Source: Psychromonas sp.
GTDB taxonomy: Bacteria; Pseudomonadota; Gammaproteobacteria; Enterobacterales; Psychromonadaceae
Assembly: GCA_013619145.1 (NCBI GenBank)
Contig: JABXKR010000134.1
Location: 1 to 37,431 of the forward strand
Direction: 5' to 3'
Length of the DNA: 37,431 nt
Shown: one piece after another, positions 22,758 through 30,742 of the stretch
Layout of the letters: each line of letters starts with the position of its first letter
Numbering within the stretch: position 1 is the first letter of the stretch
The notes under the pieces: generated by a model
Database searches by the model: none
The model's input: only the letters and a program-made list of their open reading frames with translations
What the model was told of the DNA's origin: nothing
Translations under genes and position numbers: made by a program

Positions 22758-23048
22758 ATGACTATTGAAGTAACAAATCTGCCAGATCCTGAAGTAACAT
22801 GTGCAAAATGCCAAGCTTGCTGTTGTCGTTTAGAAGTTATGATTGTTACTGACACTGGTGTGCCAGAGGAACATATTGCAGCTGATGCCTGGGGAGGTCA
22901 AGTTATGGCTCGTTTAGATGATGGTTGGTGTTCAGCCTTAGATCGCGATACCTTGATGTGTACAATCTACGAAAATCGACCATGGATTTGCCGAGAATTT
23001 GAAATGGGTTCGTATGAGTGTCTCAATGAATATAACGAAAATACGTAA
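22758..23048 (+). CDS. YkgJ family cysteine cluster protein
   Basis: This protein of about 96 residues has the cluster VTCAKCQACCCRLEV near the N terminus. Downstream cysteines are in DGWCSAL, TLMCTIYENRPWICREFEMG and SYECLNEY. This is the YkgJ/UPF0153-type CxxCxxCC pattern, thought to hold zinc or iron. The start is ATG 22758 (MTIEVTNLPDPE). The ORF-track TTG at 22737 adds seven residues without a ribosome binding site. It is the last gene of the plus-strand array. Its biochemical role is unknown. Confidence 0.82.
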   Translation: MTIEVTNLPDPEVTCAKCQACCCRLEVMIVTDTGVPEEHIAADAWGGQVMARLDDGWCSALDRDTLMCTIYENRPWICREFEMGSYECLNEYNENT

Positions 23049-23232
23049 CGGTTTTACCTAGCACTAATTGATAGATGATTTCTTCTTTTTGCGGTCGTCT
23101 ACTCTTCCCCTCGAAACACAGCATCGTTCAAACCTCCTTCCTATGTTCACTAAATAGCCAACCTGAATTAACACCACCTACAAGGCGGGAGATCCGCTTT
23201 TATTTTGCAGGTAATTCAATGTATTAGAATAG
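23049..23232. other. Gene-free spacer after the array
   Basis: No ORF is apparent. The only structure I see is a terminator-like hairpin at 23182-23207, where AAG(G)CGG pairs with CCGCTT and is followed by TTATTTT. It could end transcription of the array on the plus strand. Confidence 0.45.
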
Positions 23233-23307
23233 CAAAGCAATTCAGAAAATGGCTTGAGCGCTCAAAAAGAAAATCGCCACTTCAGTTGGCAAGGTGAATC
23301 CGCCTGA
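23233..23307 (+). pseudogene. 3' remnant of a paralogue of the 13250 membrane/winged-helix gene
   Basis: The frame reads ENGLSAQKENRHFSWQGESA then TGA. The intact gene ends EKGLVTQKPNRHFSWQGAAA then TGA. Over the 57 bases 23251-23307, 44 match the intact 3' end by my count, and several differences are silent third-position changes. An in-frame TAG at 23230-23232 closes the upstream side and nothing before it resembles the rest of the gene. It is therefore the tail of a formerly complete homologous gene. Confidence 0.75.
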
Positions 23308-23351
23308 TAGCAAAATGAGCTTATAGCCAAGCTCTCTGCCAAAGCGCCCAA

Positions 23352-23385
23352 AAAAAGCCCGCTAGTTAATCTCTCGGGCTTTTTA
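23352..23385. terminator. Bidirectional intrinsic terminator
   Basis: AAAAAGCCCG pairs with CGGGCTTTTT around a 13-base loop. It lies between the gene remnant and the 3' end of the minus-strand MFS gene. Confidence 0.75.
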
Positions 23386-23407
23386 AAACTACAGGTTAAC
23401 TGGACAA

Positions 23408-24604
23408 TTAATCAATGCAGGCTTGTTGATTAAACTCAGCTTTTAACGCCAAGCGTTCCCTTTCTGCTAAGTACATGAAAAACAGAGCAATTAAACAAAA
23501 CAGGGCTGCGGCGATAAATACCGCATAATAACTGAAATATTGTGCGATCCCCCCCACTATTAGGCTGCTTGATAATATGCTGAGCATTATGCTGTTATTA
23601 AACAGTGTTGAGGCTAAACCTATCTGTTTTTTCATCAAATCCTGTACAACCAGCATACCTAAACTGGCGTTGATACCAATAAACACACCGTTAAATAGCT
23701 GCAGTAACATAAACTGCCAGAGCTGTTGTGCAACTAGCAAACCAGCAAAAAATAGCAGGCCGCTAATACAAGCGATATAGATTAGTCGCGTTGCACCGAA
23801 CCTCGGCGCAAGATAACCCGCACTTAACATAATTGGGATTTCAACAAAGGCCGCAATTCCCATCAGGTAGCCCACCCATTTAGAGTCAAAATTTAACTCT
23901 TGAGTGATATAAAGACTTATTGATGTGAGGTACATATTGTTGGCACTAAAGGCAAAAAAGATGGATATCAAAAAGAATAAGACGCCAGATATTTTTAGCC
24001 AATTCACGTTTTCGCTCTCAACCTGCTCTTCTTTAATCTGGCTATCAGTCATAGCAAAGCAAACAATAATAAATACCACTGCAGCAAAAAAAACCGCAAG
24101 CAGAAACGTTTGTTTAAAACCGAAAGAATCATTTATTAAAAAGGCCACTGGTGGTCCAATCACCCACGCCATAGCCATTGCTGCACGCATCATAGTAACA
24201 AATACTGCCGCTTTATCAGCAAGCTGGTTATCTGCAAAATCACGCCCCATGCTGAAAATTTGCGGTAAACAAACCGCACTTAACGACATAAAAAAAATAA
24301 CCGCACACAATATAGTGTAATAGTGATGACTCATTGCCAAAAAAATCGTAGTGATAATAAACCCAGTTTGGCCCGCTAAAACAATATACTTGCGACTTAA
24401 ACCCTTATCTGATTTTTTGGCAATATATTGCGAGACCAATACCCCGCTTAAAACCATGCAAGTAATCAAAATACCCATGCTTATTGGTGTAGCGTGAACT
24501 TCCTCAATCAGATAAAGACTTAATATAGGATAAATGAAGGCGGTACTTAGCCCGATAAAAAAACAGGTCAATAAATAGATAATCGATTGTTTGCTAAATA
24601 ACAT
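23408..24604 (-). CDS. SetA/SetB-like sugar efflux transporter (MFS)
   Basis: This 12-helix major facilitator has about 398 residues. It begins LLTCFFIGLSTAFIYPILSLYLIEEVHATPISMGILIT and carries SDKGLSRKYIVLAGQ at the cytoplasmic loop. The overall pattern (QIFSMGRDFAD, MMRAAMAMAWVIGPPVAF, GIAAFVEIPIMLSAGYL) matches the SetA/SetB sugar exporters of enterobacteria. The substrate is probably a sugar or glycoside. I start it at ATG 24604 with AAGGAG upstream; the ORF track begins five codons earlier. It is divergent from an AraC-type regulator, its likely controller. Confidence 0.85.
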   Translation of the reverse strand: MLFSKQSIIYLLTCFFIGLSTAFIYPILSLYLIEEVHATPISMGILITCMVLSGVLVSQYIAKKSDKGLSRKYIVLAGQTGFIITTIFLAMSHHYYTILCAVIFFMSLSAVCLPQIFSMGRDFADNQLADKAAVFVTMMRAAMAMAWVIGPPVAFLINDSFGFKQTFLLAVFFAAVVFIIVCFAMTDSQIKEEQVESENVNWLKISGVLFFLISIFFAFSANNMYLTSISLYITQELNFDSKWVGYLMGIAAFVEIPIMLSAGYLAPRFGATRLIYIACISGLLFFAGLLVAQQLWQFMLLQLFNGVFIGINASLGMLVVQDLMKKQIGLASTLFNNSIMLSILSSSLIVGGIAQYFSYYAVFIAAALFCLIALFFMYLAERERLALKAEFNQQACID

Positions 24605-24718
24605 GTTGCGCTCCTTCATAATTGAATAATTTATGCACGTAATTTAGCAATTTAAGGCACAACAAGTGATTCTTTTCAGGCCACTTCTGATACTATCCTA
24701 TCATATGCAAAGGCGGCT

Positions 24719-25594
24719 ATGATAGAAAAGGTATCTGTATTGAAACCGACAATTGAAAAAGTAAGCAATCAGCGTGATTTTAGCTGGCGAATCCACCGTT
24801 ATGATTGTTGTGATGCACAATTTGACTGGCATTATCATTTTGAATATGAGGTTGTACTGCACCGTCATTTAAGCGGAAAGTTGTTTGCCGGTGACTACAT
24901 TGGTGAAATAAAACATAATAACCTGACTATCTTTGGCCCTAAACTGCCTCATACTGTGATCCACGAAGCTGATTCAGATAAACAAAATAACAGCACCTAT
25001 ATCTTATGGTTCAGCCAGCAATGGATAAACCAACTGATTAATCAGCTGCCTGAGCTTAATAATCTGAAATCTTTATTAAGTCGCTCGATTCAGGGATTGC
25101 AGTTTGACGAATTGACAGCTGAGCGTGTATTTCAACTTTTACAAGAGCATCAAGCTTTCAGTCCTGCGATGGGATTTAGCCGCTTAATTGAAGTCCTGAT
25201 TATTTTAAGTGAGGCAAAACAGGTAAAACGGTTAAATACCTACAGCTTGCCCGAGATTGAAGACAATCCAAAAGAGTTAAAGCTGGTACGGAAAATCTCT
25301 AATTATATTGAATTAAATTACCGTAATAATATTCAAGTTATTGACTTATGTAATGAGATACATGTCAGTGAAAGCACCGTTTATCGGCTTTTTGAGCGCC
25401 ATTTTGTATGCAGCTTTTCTAATCATGTTAAGGAATTTAGGATAGGCAAAGCCTGTGAACTTTTGGTTAACAGCAATACCAGCATCGCAGTAATTGCAGA
25501 CTTAGTCGGTTTTAGTAATTTATCGAATTTTAACCGCCAGTTTAAACAGTGTAAGCAGATGACACCTAAGCAGTTTCGCTTACTGTTTGCTTAA
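24719..25594 (+). CDS. AraC family transcriptional regulator
   Basis: This 291-residue regulator has an N-terminal cupin-like sensor (DCCDAQFDWHYHFEYEVVLHRHLSGKLFAGDYIGE). The C-terminal double HTH of the AraC family (about 190-290) shows IQVIDLCNEIHVSESTVYRLFERHF and NTSIAVIADLVGFSNLSNFNRQFKQCKQMTPKQFR. The ATG follows AAAGGCGGCT. It diverges from the SetA-like exporter across a 114-bp spacer that should contain both promoters and its operators. A sugar effector is an inference from the neighbour. Confidence 0.92.
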   Translation: MIEKVSVLKPTIEKVSNQRDFSWRIHRYDCCDAQFDWHYHFEYEVVLHRHLSGKLFAGDYIGEIKHNNLTIFGPKLPHTVIHEADSDKQNNSTYILWFSQQWINQLINQLPELNNLKSLLSRSIQGLQFDELTAERVFQLLQEHQAFSPAMGFSRLIEVLIILSEAKQVKRLNTYSLPEIEDNPKELKLVRKISNYIELNYRNNIQVIDLCNEIHVSESTVYRLFERHFVCSFSNHVKEFRIGKACELLVNSNTSIAVIADLVGFSNLSNFNRQFKQCKQMTPKQFRLLFA

Positions 25595-25617
25595 ACAGAT
25601 AAGATCCCCATGTTTAC

Positions 25618-25640
25618 GCCCTGCTCGATCGGGCTTTTGT
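25618..25640 (+). terminator. Weak intrinsic terminator after the AraC gene
   Basis: GCCC pairs with GGGC around a short loop and is followed by TTTTGT, 24 bp after the stop codon. Confidence 0.45.
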
Positions 25641-25659
25641 CCGCCAGATGATAAAAAGG

Positions 25660-26817
25660 CTAAAGCCCCATCGCATACTTCATCACTTTATTTTTAACTA
25701 CCCCGCTATTCTGCGCTAAATGCAAAATTCCCTTACGTAACAAACGCACTGAATCCAATTCACATTTGCTGCCTTTATAAAACAGATCCATTGCGCTCTG
25801 CATCAGCAAGTTCGCAGGTTTTCGTTTGCATTCATAACGTTTTAACAAAACAGGTATTGGCAAATCTGAGCTGTTTTGCAATAGATCCACTAAACATTCT
25901 ACATCTTTAAAACCAAGATTAACCCCCTGCCCTGCTAATGGATTAATGGTGTGTGCCGCATCGCCCAACAGTACAGATGCCCCCTTAAAATAGCTTTGCG
26001 CATGACGACGTGTTAAAGGAAATGCACCTTTATCTTCGACGCTAAAATCGAACGGCAATGGTGGAAATTCATCAACAATCACCTGTTTTAACTGCTGGTT
26101 AGATAATGATTTCAGATGGTTAATTTTTTGCGGGCTGTGGTACCAGACTAAACTGGCATTGTTTTCTGCAAGCGGCAAAAAGGCACACGGCCCTGTTTCA
26201 CGAAACTCCTGCCAGGTAATATTTTGCTGAGCGCTATCGGTTTTAATATTAATCAACAGACATTTCTGGCGATAATCCCAAGCCGTAATACCGATATTTA
26301 ATAATTGACGCAGCGCTGAATTAGCCCCATCGCAAGCAATTAAAAGATCCGCTTGAATTTGCTGATTATTATCTAAGTTAACTGACACGCCTGAGTCAGA
26401 ATTATGAATGCTGGCAACTTGCCTGTTATCGTAAAAGGTTACATTGTTGAGCGTTTTCAGGGCTTGCCATAAAACAGCCTGGATCCAACGGTTTTCGGCA
26501 AGATAACCTAAGGCATCGATACCAATCTCTTTACTATCAAAGCAGAGTTTCTGACTGCCTTTTTCCCATGTCTGCAATCTTTGATAGGCACACAAACGAT
26601 TTTTCGGGAGCAAATCCCATACTCCAGCCAACTCAAGAAGTTTTTTACTTTGTGCGCTAAACGCCGAGACACGCAAATCAAAAGCTTCATTTTCAAGGGG
26701 GTGAATACAAGGCGTTTTTTCAACAAGATGAATAGAGTCGCCCTGTTTGGCTAACAATAATGCAGTTAATGCGCCGACCATGCCGCCGCCAATCACAATC
26801 ACTTGTCTGTTTTGCAT
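25660..26817 (-). CDS. ubiF: Ubiquinone biosynthesis FAD monooxygenase UbiF
   Basis: This flavin-dependent hydroxylase of the UbiH/UbiF/VisC family has 385 residues and adds a ring hydroxyl in ubiquinone synthesis. FAD motifs are VIVIGGGMVGALTALLLA at the N terminus, LLIACDGANSALRQL in the middle, and SVLLGDAAHTINPLAGQGVNLGFKD near residue 290. The position beside miaB-ybeZYX-lnt is the enterobacterial ubiF position and supports UbiF over its paralogues. I start it at ATG 26817 with AAGGAAAAT upstream. The ORF-track start at 26904 would translate through the palindromic repeat. Confidence 0.88.
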   Translation of the reverse strand: MQNRQVIVIGGGMVGALTALLLAKQGDSIHLVEKTPCIHPLENEAFDLRVSAFSAQSKKLLELAGVWDLLPKNRLCAYQRLQTWEKGSQKLCFDSKEIGIDALGYLAENRWIQAVLWQALKTLNNVTFYDNRQVASIHNSDSGVSVNLDNNQQIQADLLIACDGANSALRQLLNIGITAWDYRQKCLLINIKTDSAQQNITWQEFRETGPCAFLPLAENNASLVWYHSPQKINHLKSLSNQQLKQVIVDEFPPLPFDFSVEDKGAFPLTRRHAQSYFKGASVLLGDAAHTINPLAGQGVNLGFKDVECLVDLLQNSSDLPIPVLLKRYECKRKPANLLMQSAMDLFYKGSKCELDSVRLLRKGILHLAQNSGVVKNKVMKYAMGL

Positions 26818-26853
26818 TATTATTTTCCTTTTAAATATCAACAAACAGCATTG

Positions 26854-26899
26854 TATACCCAAATTACTTGAAGATGCATTTTCAAGTAGTTTGGGTATA
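26854..26899. repeat. 46-bp palindromic repeat (TATACCCAAA...TTTGGGTATA)
   Basis: TATACCCAAATTACTTGAA and its near-perfect complement TTCAAGTAGTTTGGGTATA enclose GATGCATT. It lies in the divergent spacer between ubiF and miaB. Palindromes beginning TATACCCAA..ACTTGAAGATGC are frequent intergenic repeats in Vibrio, Photobacterium and Psychromonas. Confidence 0.85.
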
Positions 26900-27039
26900 A
26901 GCAAATTATGATAAAGAATGGAGAAATTTAGCCGACTTTTTCAGGAGCAATAGATAGCTAAACAAAAAGTAGCAAGTTAGTCTTGATCTGCGTAAAATGC
27001 GACCTCTTTATTTTAGAACCACAGTATGAGCAGCAGATT

Positions 27040-28337
27040 ATGAGCATGAAATTACACGTCAAAACTTGGGGTTGCCAGATGAATGAATACGATTCATCTA
27101 AAATGGCCGATCTTTTAAATTCAACCAACGGTTATATTAAAACTGAAAATGCAGAAGATGCTGACGTTATTTTATTAAATACCTGCTCAATCCGTGAAAA
27201 AGCCCAGGAGTTGATATTGTATTTGGCCCGCAGACATTGCATCGTTTACCTGAGATGATTAAACAGGTTCAACAAGATCACGGCACCGTTGTTGATGTCA
27301 GTTTCCCTGAGATTGAAAAATTTGATTCACTACCTGAGCCAAGAGCGGAAGGAGCAACTGCATTTGTATCTATTATGGAAGGTTGTTCTAAATACTGTAC
27401 CTACTGTATTGTTCCTTACACGCGTGGTGAAGAAGTAAGCCGCCCACTTGATGATATCTTATTAGAAGTAGCGCAATTAGCAGAACAAGGTGTTCGTGAA
27501 ATTAACCTGTTAGGTCAAAATGTAAACTCATTTGTTGGTGCAACCCATGATGGCGGCACTTGCAGTTTTGCTGAGTTATTACGTTATGTAGCATCAATCG
27601 ATGGTATTGACCGTTTACGCTACACCACCAGTAACCCAATCGATTTTACAGATGATATTATTGATGTTTATACAGATACCCCTGAGTTAGTTGATTTCTT
27701 ACATCTACCTGTGCAGGCCGGTGCCGATCGTATTTTGAATCTGATGAAACGTGGTCACACTGCCGAACAATACAAAGAAATAATTGCCAGTTTAAAAGCT
27801 GTTCGTCCTAATCTGACTGTCAGCTCAGACTTTATTGTTGGCTTTCCAAATGAAACCGATCAAGATTTTGAGCAGACTATGGATCTGATCGATTATATCG
27901 GCTTTGATACAAGCTACAGCTTTATTTACAGCCAGCGTCCCGGCACACCCGCTGCTGATATGCCTGATGATGTAACCCTTGAAACTAAGAAACAACGTTT
28001 AGCGATTTTACAAGACCGAATTCATCAGTATTCTCAACAAATTGGTCGTCGTATGGTGGGCTCTGTGCAGCGCATTTTAGTGGAAGGTCCTTCGCGTAAA
28101 AACATTATGGAGCTATACGGACGTACTGAAAATAACCGTATTGTGAACTTTGAAGGTGATCACCGCTCAATCGGTGGATTTGTAGATGTGGAAATTACTG
28201 AAGTACATAGCAACTCGATTCGCGGTAAATTCATCCGTGGCGAGTCTGAAATGAACTTACGTGAATCAATTCGCCCTAGCGATATCGTTAATAAACATGA
28301 AGACACATTAGGTGTTTCAACATTTACTCCAGAATAA
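27040..28337 (+). pseudogene. miaB: tRNA-2-methylthio-N6-dimethylallyladenosine synthase MiaB, disrupted by internal deletion
   Basis: MiaB is a radical-SAM enzyme that methylthiolates i6A37 of tRNAs. The first 56 codons ([20 protein letters not shown]...[11 protein letters not shown]) are intact and carry two of the three cysteines for the auxiliary Fe-S cluster. The frame then shifts. The sequence resumes one frame over at [16 protein letters not shown] and continues to the normal C terminus, including [17 protein letters not shown]. Against E. coli MiaB about 41 residues are absent, among them GVGGCVASQEG with the third cluster cysteine. The start is ATG 27040; the ORF-track start at 26983 is too far upstream. 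The downstream ORF (from TTG 27237) is only its continuation. Confidence 0.9.
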
Positions 28338-28352
28338 AAGGCGTTAACTATT

Positions 28353-29387
28353 TTGACTACAAAACTGACTACGGTTTATCTTGATTTAGTGCCAGCAGAT
28401 ACTAACCGATTAGCAGTATTATGCGGTGCATTTGATGACAATCTTAAGCAGATTGAACGTCGTTTAGGTGTTGAGATCATTTATAAAAACTCACACTTTC
28501 AAGTTGTTGGTGAGCATCGTTATGCTCAGGCTTGTAGCGATCTTTTAAAAGAGCTGTATATTGAGACACAAACGGTAAAAGGTAAAAACCCTAGTTTATC
28601 GGACGGTGATGTGCATCTTGCACTGCAAGACTTAATCTCTAATCACCGCCTGCTAGAAGTAAAACCAGTTAACGATCAAAGCAGTTCCCATAGTCTGACG
28701 ATTAAAACTAAACGTGGCGTAATCAAGCCGCGTGGTGAAAACCAGACTAAATACGTTAATAACATTTTAAAAAACGATATCAGTTTTGGTGTCGGTCCTG
28801 CTGGTACCGGAAAAACTTATTTAGCGGTTGCTTGTGCGGTTGAAGCATTAGAGCGCCAAGAGGTGCGCCGTATTCTACTTACCCGTCCAGCAGTTGAAGC
28901 GGGTGAAAAACTCGGTTTTTTACCTGGAGATCTGTCGCAAAAAGTGGATCCTTATCTGCGCCCACTTTATGATGCCCTATTTGAGATGCTCGGGTTTGAA
29001 AAAGTTGAAAAACTAATTGAACGTAATGTTATTGAAATTGCGCCACTCGCTTATATGCGCGGCCGTACCTTAAATGATGCGTTTGTTATTTTAGATGAAG
29101 CGCAAAACAGCACGGTTGAACAGATGAAAATGTTCTTAACCCGTATCGGTTTTAATTCAACCGCGGTGATCACGGGTGATATCACGCAAATCGATCTGCC
29201 GCATCGTCAAAAATCAGGCCTGCGCCATGCGATTGAAGTACTCGGTGATGTTGAAGACGATATCAGCTTTAGTTTCTTTATAGCCGATGATGTTGTGCGC
29301 CACCCCGTTGTTGCGCGAATCGTTAAAGCATATGAAGCCTTTGAACGTAACGCTGAAATTGAAGCCGCTAAATCGGAAAATAAATAA
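28353..29387 (+). CDS. ybeZ: PhoH-like ATPase YbeZ (PhoL)
   Basis: This 344-residue PhoH family P-loop ATPase partners with YbeY in RNA metabolism. After an N-terminal RNA-binding-like region ([20 protein letters not shown]), the Walker A is [14 protein letters not shown]. It is followed by [22 protein letters not shown] and the Walker [22 protein letters not shown] and the C-terminal GLRHAIEVL complete the domain. The start is TTG, 12 bp after the miaB stop, with AAAAGG upstream. It ends one base into the ybeY start codon (TAATG), so the two are tightly coupled. Confidence 0.95.
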   Translation: MTTKLTTVYLDLVPADTNRLAVLCGAFDDNLKQIERRLGVEIIYKNSHFQVVGEHRYAQACSDLLKELYIETQTVKGKNPSLSDGDVHLALQDLISNHRLLEVKPVNDQSSSHSLTIKTKRGVIKPRGENQTKYVNNILKNDISFGVGPAGTGKTYLAVACAVEALERQEVRRILLTRPAVEAGEKLGFLPGDLSQKVDPYLRPLYDALFEMLGFEKVEKLIERNVIEIAPLAYMRGRTLNDAFVILDEAQNSTVEQMKMFLTRIGFNSTAVITGDITQIDLPHRQKSGLRHAIEVLGDVEDDISFSFFIADDVVRHPVVARIVKAYEAFERNAEIEAAKSENK

Positions 29388-29863
29388 TGGATCTGTTTGT
29401 TGATTTACAAATTGCCAGTGCAAATGAAGATTCGCTACCTGATTTGGCCTCTCTTGAAAAATGGATCCAAACTGCCATTATTGCAGGCTCTGAAATGGAG
29501 CGACAAGAAGCTGAACTAACAGTGCGTATTGTTGATATTGATGAAAGCCAGCAGCTAAATCTTCAATATCGGAACAAAGATAAACCAACCAATGTGCTGT
29601 CATTTCCTTTTCAAAATCCACCCGGGATCACATTACCTTTACTCGGTGATCTGGTAATCTGTAAACAAGTGGTTGAAAATGAAGCTATACAACAAGATAA
29701 AACCTTAACAGAACATTGGGCTCATATGCTTATTCATGGCACGCTGCACCTGTTAGGCTATGATCATATCATCGAGAAAGAAGCTGTTGAGATGGAAGCC
29801 ATTGAGACAAAACTGTTAATCGAACTTGGTTTTGCAGATCCCTATTTAAGTGAAAAAGAGTAA
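29387..29863 (+). CDS. ybeY: rRNA maturation endoribonuclease YbeY
   Basis: This 158-residue single-strand RNase acts in 16S rRNA 3'-end maturation and ribosome quality control. The metal-binding H3 motif is clear: [15 protein letters not shown] (about residues 110-124). The substrate-side block [13 protein letters not shown] and [12 protein letters not shown] precede it. The length is normal. It overlaps the ybeZ stop by one base and lies 9 bp before ybeX. Confidence 0.96.
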   Translation: MDLFVDLQIASANEDSLPDLASLEKWIQTAIIAGSEMERQEAELTVRIVDIDESQQLNLQYRNKDKPTNVLSFPFQNPPGITLPLLGDLVICKQVVENEAIQQDKTLTEHWAHMLIHGTLHLLGYDHIIEKEAVEMEAIETKLLIELGFADPYLSEKE

Positions 29864-29872
29864 ATAAAATTA

Positions 29873-30742
29873 ATGTCAGAAGACAAAACAGAATCATTAC
29901 AAGATAGTTCAAAATCAGGACTGCTCGATAAAATTGGCAATCTGTTCCAAGGAGAGCCTAAAAACCAAAAAGAATTACTAGAAATCATTCATGGCGCGAA
30001 ACAGCGTGCAGTCATTGATCAAAAAACCAAAGATATGATCAAAGGCGTTTTAGATGTCTCCAAGCTACGTGTCCGCGATATTATGATCCCTCGTTCACAA
30101 ATGATCACACTAGGCCTGCATCAAACAGTTGAACAGTTTTTACCGCAATTAATTGAGTCTGCACATTCCCGTTTTCCTGTAATCACTGAAGATAAAGACC
30201 ATATTGTCGGTTTATTACTTGCAAAAGATCTTATTAAATATGGCTTCACCAGTGAAGCAAACGGCTTTAAAATTGAAGATATTCTCCGAGAAGCGGTCGT
30301 TGTTCCTGAAAGTAAACGCTTAGATACTTTATTAAAAGAGTTTCGCAGTCAACGTTACCATATGGCGATTGTTGTTGATGAATATGGCGGTGTTTCAGGG
30401 CTGGTAACTATTGAAGATATTTTAGAAGTGATTGTCGGCGAGATCGAAGATGAATTTGATGACATCGATGTCGCTGAAATTCGCAAGATTGGTAAAAGAA
30501 CCTATACGGTCAATGCGTTAACATCAATTGATGATTTTAATGAGTATTTTTCGACCGACTATAATATCGAAGAACAAGATACTATTGGCGGCTTAATGAT
30601 TCATAAACTTGGACACTTGCCTGGTCGTGGCGAAAGCATCTCAATGGGCGAATATAATTTTAAAGTAACCAATGCCGACAGCCGCCGTTTAGTACAACTG
30701 CAGGTTCGCATCCCAAAAGAGTTAAAACATATTGAGCAATAA
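29873..30742 (+). CDS. ybeX: CBS-domain protein YbeX (CorC family)
   Basis: This 289-residue protein has an N-terminal linker followed by two CBS domains (VRDIMIPRSQMITL and ...EDILREAVVVPESKRLDTLLKEF; YHMAIVVDEYGGVSGLVTIEDILEVIVGEIEDEFD). The C-terminal CorC/HlyC transporter-associated domain includes YNIEEQDTIGGLMIHKLGHLP. CorC was linked to cobalt/magnesium efflux, while YbeX is more recently associated with ribosome metabolism, in line with its ybeYZ neighbours. The last 11 bp overlap lnt. Confidence 0.94.
   Translation: MSEDKTESLQDSSKSGLLDKIGNLFQGEPKNQKELLEIIHGAKQRAVIDQKTKDMIKGVLDVSKLRVRDIMIPRSQMITLGLHQTVEQFLPQLIESAHSRFPVITEDKDHIVGLLLAKDLIKYGFTSEANGFKIEDILREAVVVPESKRLDTLLKEFRSQRYHMAIVVDEYGGVSGLVTIEDILEVIVGEIEDEFDDIDVAEIRKIGKRTYTVNALTSIDDFNEYFSTDYNIEEQDTIGGLMIHKLGHLPGRGESISMGEYNFKVTNADSRRLVQLQVRIPKELKHIEQ

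Noticed and set aside
14217-23307. The two similar gene tails at 14219-14275 and 23251-23307 as attL/attR of an integrated island
   Set aside because: They match at only about 77% with differences concentrated at silent third positions, no integrase is nearby, and the similarity follows the coding frame. A truncated paralogue explains them better.
27237-28337. A separate 366-aa radical-SAM gene starting at TTG 27237
   Set aside because: It is the continuation of miaB after the internal deletion; no ribosome binding site is present and the first residues (LHRLPEM) are mid-protein in MiaB.
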